Source of the DNA: Sipunculus nudus
Taxonomy: Eukaryota > Annelida > Sipuncula > Golfingiida > Sipunculidae
NCBI GenBank assembly: GCA_026874595.1
Contig: CM049309.1
Coordinates: 15,156,576-15,220,575, forward strand
DNA: 64,000 bases
Reading direction: 5' to 3'
Part shown: positions 47,013 to 59,000 of the stretch, piece by piece
Layout: each line of letters starts with the position of its first letter
Numbering within the stretch: position 1 is the first letter of the stretch
The notes under the pieces: model-generated
What the model was told of the DNA's origin: nothing
Seen by the model: the letters and a program-made list of their open reading frames with translations, nothing else
Database searches by the model: none
Made by a program: the position numbers and the translations under genes

Positions 47013-50000
47013 GTAAACAAGGCTCTTGTCTCTTGTTAATAAGACGGACGATAAATTGATTTTCCATTGTGTGTATGTGCGTCCATGCACGTTTATCAGG
47101 TTATAATATGTCTAATGTTTATAAGGGCTTATATCGGCCATGTTTGTAAACACAACGCAGACTTTTTCTCTTTCTTTATAATCGAACTGTGGAAGACTTT
47201 AAAATACTTATAGATAACGGAATTTACGATAAGCATTCAGATGAAAGTGTGTCCTATACTAAGGTCATAGTTGACAGTTGTTTAAATGCAGGTTGATACA
47301 GATCATCATTGGTATTGAACTGACTGAAACTAGTTGATCTAGGCCTAGGTCTGTGATAGAGAGAATGAGAGAAAGGGGCGGGGCAGTTTGTCAAAATACA
47401 GACCAAGCTACTTGCCGGGTCTGACTAAATACCCCAACGGACCCAAACAGACCCCAACGGACCTATGAATTACCCCAACGGGACTAAGAATGACCCCAAC
47501 GGACTTAATTAAGCCGAGTGAGTAGTGTCATACTCACAGTGACTTTTGGAATTTCCATTGATTTCATCCGATGAATGATCTTGAATGTACAAGATTTTAA
47601 GAAAAAAAAATACTCTTATGGCTGTAAGGATGAATTTTATGATCACATGATAAATATAAGTACAATGCTACTAAATAAATTTGATCCTCATGACAGTTTT
47701 CTGTAAATCATATCAAATCATGGCATGAGGGTTTTCTTTTTTTTTTAATAAATAAAATTAGTGTAGATATATGAATATAGAACTTTATCTTTATCTCAGT
47801 AATCATATGTTTTAAAATGTATTGTTAAAGCTGCACCACCAATAGCTACAGGCCTGGAACGCAAACCATTTATTTTTAATTGTTTTTTTATTTCTGAATG
47901 TTCTGGCTACACCACTATTTACCAAGTTTGGGGCCAGGTACTTGTACCGGTACCTAGGCACAAAATTCAGAGTACCTGTACCTTACCTAGATGTCATGAG
48001 TAGGAAGAACCTGGTACCTGTACCTGAAACTAAAGTACATGTACCCAGTATACAATACTCCAGGTACATGTGAGATACTGGAAATGTAAATCAGACTTGG
48101 GGGAATTACATGTAAAAAGCTGTCACCCCTTGTCTGGGCAGCTACTTATCCCAGGCGAGGGTAATTATTTTAAAGCTTTTATCCTGGCACCCTTTGAAGT
48201 TGAGTGGGCTAGCTTGGCTATTGACATGCAGGTCTACTTCCAACCTGTAAACAGGAAGTGGGTAGGAACAGTGTTGCTCATGTGCCCCTTGTAGATATGT
48301 GTTGTTTAGTTAAATTAGTTCACAGAAAACTGGTGAAGAGTAAATGAAGAGGCAGAGAAAATACACATCACTGAACTCTCAACATCATCCAAAAAATCAA
48401 AACTTTCCATTTGACAGAAAACAGTCCCCTGCTCAAGCACCAAAGTCAGTTGCTCTTAGTTCTTCAGTTTGACTTTCTACCATTAATATGTATATTGTTA
48501 CTAATATTGACATAAAATTGGTGACATTTCTGTATAAGAATGAAAGTTAAATTTCTGCTTTTATAACTTTGTAAAATTTATCATCTTTGTATATTCATCA
48601 CTTTAACTGAAATTCAACCTGAATATTTGGAAAGCCTTTATTTTCTCAAGACATAGGGAGTGATCATTTAATATTTTTTAATAATATATTTTGCCATTCT
48701 ACTATAACTTATTATTGCATATCTAGATGAAATCTATGCCATTTTTATCACTTCAAATGACCTGTATTAGGGTACTCTACAAAAATGCTGTACCTGTACT
48801 TGACCATTTTACCTGTACCTGTAACTAGGTGTTATTGTATGAACCTGGCCCCAACCGTGCTATATACATGTTTATTGTTAGATTATGAATAAGGAAGTAC
48901 ATAAATAATGTCCTGATAGCTTCTTGTGGATTGAATGGTCAGAAGGATGGGGAGGAATGGTAAAAAATAAATGAGAAAATCAAAACTTTGTCTTTGTAAA
49001 TGTAAATATATATGGAGACTGCTCAATGCCTAACACTTCTTTGCTGATACTTCTGACTGATACTTATAAATACATACATGTACTCTCCAAAGGCAGTGTT
49101 GTAACAGATACTGGATGGAGGCTATTTATGAATTTGGCTACTACTTGGTTGCACCTAAGGTCAGTTCAGAATTAGCATTAAAGTAAGCATTAAATTTGAA
49201 TTTAAAAAATATTAGAAACAATAATGAAATTTTTTATTTTATTGAATTTATTTGGAATTGAAACTCACAGACTCAAGTGAATTTGCAAATTGAAAGACAA
49301 ATTTTCCTGCTGGCCTACTTTTCTGTGTATTGCTCATCAGGAGTTCCTTTTTTAGCTCGGCTGACTGTAAGTCATCTGAGCTATAGCTATCACCCTTTGT
49401 CCGTCATCTGTCTGTCTGTCCGTCCGTCCATTAACCTGGCACAAATCATAACCGCTGGACCTAGAAACTTGTAACTTGACATTCTGAGAGGTCCATGAAA
49501 AATCTTCTTGGAAACCAGAAATGAGGTCTCTGTTATCCATATCCTTCGAGCTATGGGGCCCCAAAGTACCCCCCAGAATAGTAAAAAATTTCATACAAAA
49601 ACTTCAATATCTCATTAACTACATCAATGATGGTCATGATTTTTGGCATACATATTAATCATAAGATGTTCCATCAGTTCCTGCAGACTGGTGGCGCCAC
49701 CTGTATTCGATTTTTTACGAATTTTTTTCTCTATTTTTGAGACCTTTGAAAATGTGAACATCTGTTAACAAGGCACAAATCGTAAAGACTGGACCTAGAA
49801 TCTTCTTTCTTTACACACTGAGAGACCTATGAAAAGTCACCATGGAAACCAGAAATTAGGTCTCTGTTACACATATCCTTCGAGCTATGGAGCCCCAAAG
49901 TACCCCCGAGAATAGTCAAAAATTTCATACAAAAACTTCAGTATCTCATTAACTACATCACTGATGGTCATGATTTTTGGCATACATATTGATCATGATA

Positions 50001-53000
50001 TGTTTCATCAGTTTCTGCAGACTGGTGGCGCTACCTGAATTTTTTAATTCTTTAAGAATTGTTTTCTCTATTTTTGAGACCTTTAAAAATGTGAGCATCT
50101 GTTAACAGGGCACAAATCGTAAAGACTGAACCTAGAAACTTCATTCTTGACACAGTGAGAGACCTATGAATAGTCTCCATGGAAACCTGAAATTAGGTCT
50201 CTGTTACCCATATCCTTCAAGCTATGGCACTCCAAAGTACAGCTCAAAATAATGGAAAATTTGATACAAAAGCTGAAGTATCTGAACAACTAATGCAGAG
50301 ATCACCATAATTGTTTGCATGGATATTGATCATGGAGTGTTTCATCAGTTTCTGCAGACTGGTGGCACCACCTCTATTTATTCAGGTTTTTTTACGAATT
50401 TTTTCTCTATTTTTGAGACCTTTAAAGATATGAACATCTGTTAACAGGGCACAAATCATAACAACTGGACCTAGAATCTTCATTGTTGACACACGGGGAG
50501 ACCCATGAAAAGTCTCCATGGAAACCTGAAATCAGGTCTTTGTTACCCATATCCTTTAAGCTGTATGGCTCCAAAATACCCCCCAGAATAATGAAAAATT
50601 TGATACAAAAACTGCAGTATCTCAATAACTACAACACTGATGGTCATGATTTTTCGCATACATATTGATCATGAGGTGTTCCATCAGTTTCTGCAGACTG
50701 GGTGCGCCACCTCTATTTTTTTTCAAATTTTTACGAATTTTTTTCTCTATTTTGAGACCTTTTAAGATGTGGTTATCTGTCAACAGGGTACAAATAGTAA
50801 CAACTGGACCTAGAATCTTCATTCTTGTCATGCAAGGAGGCCCATGAAAAGTGTCTGTGGAAACCTGAAATTAGGTCTCTGTTTCCCATATCCTTCAAGC
50901 TATAGGACTCCAAAGTATCCCTCAGAATAATGGAAAATTTGATACAAAAGCTGAAGTATCTGAACAACTAATGCAGAGATCACCATGATTCTTTGCATGT
51001 ATATTGACCATTAAGTGTTTTTAGCTCAGCTGACTATAAGTCATCTGAGCTATAGTCGTGGTCCATTGTCTGTCCGTCCTTCTGTCCGTCCGTCTGTAGA
51101 TGTAGCACATTTTGAAACCGTAAGACCTAGGAATCCAAAATTTGGCATAATGTTAGATGTCCCCAAGATCTTCTACCAAGCCGAAAACTGGGTCTTTTCG
51201 ACTTTGTTCCTTTTAGAAATTAAGGAAAAACCTCAATTTTTTATTAAAAACCTATTTTTACACTTCAGGACTGCCTAATATCAAAACCACTCATCTGTTT
51301 TTCCTCATATTTACCATAATTATTCCTCTTTATAGTTCCTATGTACATGCCAGAAATTATGTCTGTATTATGTAAATTTAAAAAGTTATGGGCCCAAACA
51401 TAATGCATTGTGTAAAAAATCAGGAAAGATATTTGATCACTTAACACCAAATATGTTAAAGCTATAAACTTTTTTCCAGTAATATAACTTAAATTAATCA
51501 AAATTAAATAGTATACCCAAAATTAGATCAAAATCTTTTAAATTTTTTAAAATATTAACAAAAATAAAAAATTGGTACCTTAAATTTTGCCCAACTTTGA
51601 CCATGGCACGTTTTTTTCCTGTAAGTACTGTGGATTTAATTTTCACAGCATGTTTTTTTAGCATTTTTTCTGTAAACGCCAAAAATTTGAAACCAGTTGA
51701 TCAAAAACTGTAGATTTTATTCAAGTTTTCAAGCACCATGCAACATATTGTTTACATCAAGCCAGTGTCATGCAGTTTGCAAGTGCTCAGCTTCAGCTCT
51801 CAGTCCCATAAAAATTTGGCATGCAATTAGATGAATTCCAAGAATTTGGTCACTAGGACTTAATACCTTCGAGATATTAATGAAAAACTTCATTTTTCCA
51901 TTAAAAACCCATTTTTACACTTCAAGACTGCCTAATATCAAAACCACTAATCTGACTTTAATCATATATAATATACATATTTTTCTATACATTCTCTATG
52001 CACATGCAAGAAATGATGTCAGTATTGTGTAATTGTTTATGGGCCCAAACAAAATGCACTTTGTAAAAAATCAAGAAATATATTTACTCCCTTAACAAGA
52101 GGATTGCTGAAGCTAGAGATTTTTTGTCAGGGATGTAACATTATTTAATCAAGATTCCATTGAATACTCAAAATTAGTTCTGAATTTTTCAAATTTTATA
52201 AGTTATTAGTATAAATATAAAATTAGTACCTTAAATTTTGCCCAACTTTGACCATGGCATGTTTGTTTCCTGTGAACACTGTTGATATAATTTTCATATC
52301 ATGCACACATAAAGATTTCAGCTTTTAAGTTTAAAAAGCTGAAAGAAATTGGCCAAAAATTGTAGCTTTTATTAATGTTTTTATGAGACCATGTCAGACC
52401 TTGGCTCTCTGTAGCACCTCTTGAGTCACCTGTATGTTGACCTTGTTGAACTTTCAGCAAATTATGCATGCTTTAGGCGAGGCATAAACTGGGGCCCCAG
52501 GCAGCTTATTATATAATGGCCAGCCACAGTTGATCCAGGTGTCCAACCCATCTCATCTAGTAGTTTTAACCAACAACATAACAATAAACAATAAATTTAT
52601 AAATTTTTATTGGTTTTTAATAACAAATTAAAGAAAAATAGAAAAGGAATTTGTTAGTTGATAATAACAGGAAATTAACTTGCAGTTACAGATGATATAA
52701 GAATCTTGTATCGATGGATAGAATGTCACGTATTCCAAATAACACCATGCAGTCACCTGTGGTATTTTTCAGTTCAATTTTAATGATAAAAAAGTAAATC
52801 ATATTATTCATTACTGATCATTAGGGATCATATGAAGGAAATTAATGATAGACAAAGATGCAGTTGATAATATTATTATCTAGATTCCTACTGTGTCTAT
52901 AGTTAGTACATTGATGTGAAATTAGTCCAAAATGAATATATTACATTTTTTTTAAATATAAATAAAAGCCATAAAACCAGGTACTTATGATCATTATTTA

Positions 53001-56000
53001 AATGTGTGAATTTTGTATATTCTGGATTCTCAACATCATTGTTTGGTGAAAACTGAATAAATACCAGACATGGTGCGAATACTTTGCAATTGTATTTAAA
53101 CACAAATATGAATATGTACTCCATTATAAAATTTCTTTCATAAGAATGGGAATTCAGGTAAAAATGAAAGTATATGAATACCAGTGCAAATACTTTCAAA
53201 ATGTATTAAGGAATGCATTCAGGAAAATATTCTTTAATATTATTTTAATAATCATTTCAGTTATATTTTATTTGAAAAAATCATACAATTCTCTTATTAT
53301 TTTTAATAAAAATTATATTTGGGACAATATTTGTAATTTTTTTAATAAATAGTTAAATTCTTATATTATATGTTCTGCTTATAAGTTATATGGCCAAGTC
53401 AGAATCTGTGTGACAATCACACTCCATTTGTTAATAAAATAAATGAAATAAATCCTCTTTCCTGTCTCCAAAGGTACTATCAAAATCATACATAAGCTAA
53501 ACAACAACAACTCATAATACAGCTTATTTTTATTACCACATAAAACCAGCATGTGCCTCATTTCTAAACCATATTTTTTTATCATATATAACAGCTGAGC
53601 GCCGTGGCCCATAGGTCCCTAGTTATTAGTTTCTGCAGACTGGTGGAGCCACCTGTATTGTTTTTAAGTTTACACATTTTTTCTCTATTTTTGAAATATA
53701 TATAAATGCAGACACAATCTTAGCCTGTTGGTTAATCTGTTTGATGCTTCAGTTGAATGGGTATCTACTACCATTCAGATGATAAAATTTCCTTTTGCAA
53801 ATCTCTTCTGAGTCAGCTGAGCGTCATGACCCATGGGCCACTTGTTTATCACTTTGTACATAAGCCCTGTTATGTTTTACAGAAGTCACAGATGGATATT
53901 TCTGATAAATGCATTTCACTGGGGGCATGGAGAACAGCTTAAATGTTCCTTAACCTCTCATTTTAATTTTCATGTGTGTCAGCACAAAGACCAGTGAAAG
54001 GATTTGTATTAAAGAGATTGCTTTTCTGCACGATGTGCTTTCTAATGGTGCAAGATTTTGTCCCAAATTCTGGGAACCAAGTCAATTAGTGCTTCAGAAG
54101 TAAAGTGTATTGACCTATCCGCCACAGCCCAAATGCTCCGCCCTTATAACCTAATTATTATAATGAGCCCCCAAAACGCTCCATAGTTTTCCATGCCCTT
54201 GATAGCAAAAGCTGTTTATGACATAATGATGTCACAAAGGTCGATGATGTATGAGTAGCCTGATAACCTTAAGTGACAGGCTCTTTGAGCTTAAAAATCC
54301 ATTGTGCACAGACTTTTAAGTAAAGTATTCAGGAACTGCACAAAAGTACAGTTATATCCAAATTATGTTGCACAACAGAAGTGAATAAGTTTAGTTTCTT
54401 GTTTAAGGGATCAATTTAGCCCTTTATCAGGGCAGTTTTATGTCTCCCCAGAAGGGGGAAAGGGGAGGCTTGTTGTTATAAGTCCCATCATCCGTCCTGG
54501 TCATCAGTCTTCTGCAGGATTTCTTGTAAATATGATAACTATTGAAGCTCTGCATGTTTAATTTGAGACACAAATTATTTCTACCCAAGATAAGTTTGAA
54601 AACTGGTGCTCAGGCACGCATGAAAACTGATTACCTTGACCTTAATCTTCAAGGTCAGTTTTTCAGAAATCTAGAATTAATTTGACCCCCCCCCCTCCCT
54701 TAGCCTTTAAATTACTTAAGATTTAATCCAAAGATTTCACAAATGAGTTGTTTCCACCAAAGTCTTAGTGCAGTTAGAAAACTGGTTGGAAATCTGAAAT
54801 CATTGTAAAAACATGACTTTTCTCCTCAAATTTGAAACACCAGTTTTCTCAAACTTTAAGTTTCAAAACTGTTGACCTTGATCTTTAAGGTCAGTTCTAG
54901 GGATTTATGTGTTCTTTATAAAATGCATGACTTTTGAGATGGTGTACAGTATTTCCTCAAAATTACAAGGGGGGGGGGCATATGTTTATTTGTTTTTGTG
55001 ACTGCAAATCCCTCTATGAAAAAAAAAGATTTTTTTATGTAATTAATTTTTCACCTGTTGACTGTGCAAAAATAATTCTCCCCTATTAAAAACAATTACA
55101 TAATCTTAAATAATTCTTGTTTGGTAGTAAAAATTAACTTATATTTATGTGTGTTTGCAGAAAAGGTTACAGAAAGAGCTACAGGCACTACAAAAAGATC
55201 CGCCTGCTGGAGTGGTTCTAGATGGGGACAAAATCAGTACCAACCTCTCAGAGTAAGCATAATTTTTCTCCTTTTTTTCCTGTGTATTTTGTGATTTTTT
55301 TTTCTGTGAAAATTTGGGCAGCAACATTTCATACATGCAAATGTACCGAGAGAAACATTTGCAGAAAATTTAAATGATATAATCAGTTCACTTCATTATG
55401 ATTCTGTATGTTTTGATATGTATACTTTTTTCCCCTTACATGAAACCTGGTTATTAAATTGAATGTCAACCAAATGAAGTTAATTTCAGATTGTTAAATT
55501 ATTTCTTTTGTTTTATATACTGTATTTACCACTTAATTAAAACATATATGCAGAATGTTTGTATGTTTTAAACAGTTGATGTCCAGAAGGTCTACCACCA
55601 AATGACTATACTCTGTTCCATCACCCTTGTCCACCTATAATTTTCGCGATATTTCTTTCAAATCTTTCTTTGACCTAGAAACTTCTAACTGTTCATCTAA
55701 GGAATTCATGGGCAAATCTCCTTGGAAACCAGAAATGAGGTCATGGTGACTTATATTTTGTGACTTATGGGCCAAAAACTTGATTTTTAGCACCCAGACA
55801 GTCAGACGGGGCACAAATTGTATCAATTAGGCCTAGAATCCTCTAACCTGACATTTAGGGAGGTCCTAGGCAAATGTCCTTGGAACCTTAAATTAGGTCA
55901 CTGTGACCTATATTCTGCAACCTATAGGAAAAAGATGTCATATGAGTACCCTGAATGTCAGATAGGAACAAATCATAACTGTGAAGCCCAGAAACTTCTA

Positions 56001-59000
56001 ACACAATATCATGGGAGTTTCTAAGCAGATCTCCTCGGAAACCTGAATTTAGGTCATGGTGACCTATATTTTGTGACCTACAGGCCGAAAAAAGAATTTG
56101 AGCAAAGTAAGATGGGGCAAACATTGTAGATGTTAGGCCAAGAATCTTCTAATGTTACATTCCTGAGCCTTGGCAAATGTCCTTGAAAAGCGGAAATTAG
56201 GTCACCATGACCTATATCTTTTGACCCATAGGAAAAGATATAAGCACCCAGACAGTCCGACGGGACACATTGTATCCATTAAGCCTAGAATCTTCTAACG
56301 CAACATCCTGAGAGGTTCTAGGCAAATCTCCTTGGAAACCTGAAATTAGGTCATGGTTACCTATATTCTGCAAGTTCTGGCCAGAAACATAAATTTCCGC
56401 AGTCATAAATTGTATCCATTATCCCTAGACTCTTTGTCCGTCGTCCGTCTGTCTAGCTGTTTATCCGTCCTTCTGTCCATTAACCAGGCACAAATCATAA
56501 CCGCTTGACCTAGAATCTTGTAACTTAAAAATCTGAGAGGTCCATGAAAAATCACCTTAGAAACCAGAAATTAGGTCTCTGTTACCCATATCCTTTGAGC
56601 TATGGGGCCCCAAATCATGAGATGTTTCATCAGTTTCTGCAGTTTTTACAAATTTTTTTCTCTATTTTGAGACCTTTAAAAATGTGAACATCTGTTAACA
56701 GGGCACAAATCGTAAAGACTGGACCTAGAATCTTCATTACTGACACAGTGAGAGACCTTTGAAAAGTCTCCATGGTAACCTGTAATAAGGTCTCTTTTAC
56801 CCATATCCCTTGAGCTGATGGGCTCCCAATTACCCCCCAGAATAATGGAAAATTTGATAAAAAAAACTGCAACTACTCAATAACTACAACACTGATGGTC
56901 ATGATTTTTGGCATACATATTGATCAAGAGGTGTTCCATCAGTTCCTGCAGACTGGTGGCGCCACATGTATGAATTTAAAAAATTTTTTACAATTTTTTT
57001 TTCTCTATTTTTGAGACCTTTAAGGATGTAGTTATCTGTCAACAGGGTACAAATTGTAACAACTGGACCTAGAATCTTCATTCTTGACACACAGGGACAC
57101 CAATGAAAAGTCTCCATGGAAGCCTGAAATTAGGTCTCTGTTAACTATATCCTTTAAGCTGTATGGCTCCAAAATAACCCCCCAGAATAATGAAAAATTT
57201 GATACAAAAACTGCAGTATCTTAATAACTACAACACTGATGGTCATGATCTTTGGCATACATATTGATCATGGGGTGTCATCAGTTACTGCAGACTGGGT
57301 GCGCCACCTCTATTTTTTTCAAATTTTTACAAATTTTTTTCTCTATTTTTGAGACCTTTAAAGATATGGTCATTTGGCAACAAGGTATAAATTGTAACAA
57401 CTGTACCTAGAATCTTCATTCTCGTCATGCAAGGAGGCCCATGAAAAGTGTCTGTGGAAACCTGAAATTAGGTCTCAGTTACCCATATCCTTCAAGCTAT
57501 AGGACTCCGAAGTATCCCTCAGAATAATGGACAATTTGATACAAAAGCTGAAGTATCTGAACAACTAATGCAGAGATCACCATGATTCTTTGCATGGATA
57601 TTGATTTTGGAGTGTTTCATCAGTTTCTGCAGACTGGTGGTGCCAACTATATTTTATTCAATTTTTTCGAATTTTTTTCTCTATTTTTGAGACCTTTAAG
57701 GATGTTGTCATCTGTTATTGTGGCACAAATTGTAACAACTGGACCTAGAAACTTCATTCTTGTCATGCAAGGAGGCCCATGAAAAGTGTCTGTAGAAACC
57801 TGAAATTAGGTCTCTGTTACCCATATCCTTCAAGCTATAGTACTCTGAAGTAACCCTCAGAATAATGGAAAATTTGATACAAAAGCTGAATATCTGAACA
57901 ACTAATGCAGAGATCACCATGATTTCTTGCATGGATATTGACCATTAAGTGTTTTTATATTAGTATCTGCAGACTGGTCAAGCCACCTGTATTTTTTTTT
58001 TAAAGTTTATGCATTTTTTCTCTATTTTTGAGATATATAAATACAGACACAATCTTGGCCTGTTGGTTAATCTGTTTGATGCTTCAGTTGAATGGGTATA
58101 TACTACCATTCAGGTGATAAATTTCCTTTTGTGAATCTCTTCCTAGTCAGCTGAGCGTCATGACCCATGGGTCACTTGTTCATTTTCTGTCCATTTTTCA
58201 ACACAGTAACATTAGCCACAGGCTATTCTCACAGACAATATATAATATTAATACAAGAGATGAGCACCCAGTCCAAATTAGCTGAGGGTCTTGGCCCAGT
58301 TGAGGGCCTAGCTGAGGGCCAGTTGTTATTGAAATTGTTAATGTGGCAATTTTTCGATGATTTAGATAAGTATGAAATGAACATATTTACTTTGTGCCAC
58401 ACAGACGTTTTTGCTTGTTTAGAAAGGGCTGCAAAAATGATGGTGTCATTTCATGAGTATATCTGTTTATCCATGTGATGTATGAGCCTTGGGCATATGT
58501 GTGACAAAACAAAAGTGTAACAAATACCAATGTGACATCGTCCATATAAAACTCAGATGGATCCGGTTTAAGATCATTATCTTAGGTCATCACAGATATG
58601 TCACAAGGCCTTACATCTGTTCAGTCATATTTCTTTCTGAATTATCCATATAGAATCCATACATGGGAGAGCATTATTTGCCTCTGAGGTTCTTGTTCAT
58701 TACACAAGGTTAAGTTTTAATGCTGTTTATAATCGATAATGCAAATTTCAATCGATATAATTGATAATGAAAGAATATGACCAATCAACAATATAATTGA
58801 TCAATTGGCACACTAGTTATATCCAGTGTGAATGCTCTTGGTTCACTCAAGGGTAGTCTTTATAGACAGGTGGTCTTATCAGACAGGTGGTCTTATCAGA
58901 CAGGTGGTCTTTCAGACCAGTTCCACTGTATTTGATATACTATTACAAGTATTTTGACAGTATCCGTGTCCACCTGCTTTTACACAATTAATTTTTTGCA

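Noticed and set aside
53146-53352. Lysine/isoleucine-rich open frame on plus
   Set aside because: It is low-complexity A+T-rich sequence inside the nested F1 element, with no family resemblance.
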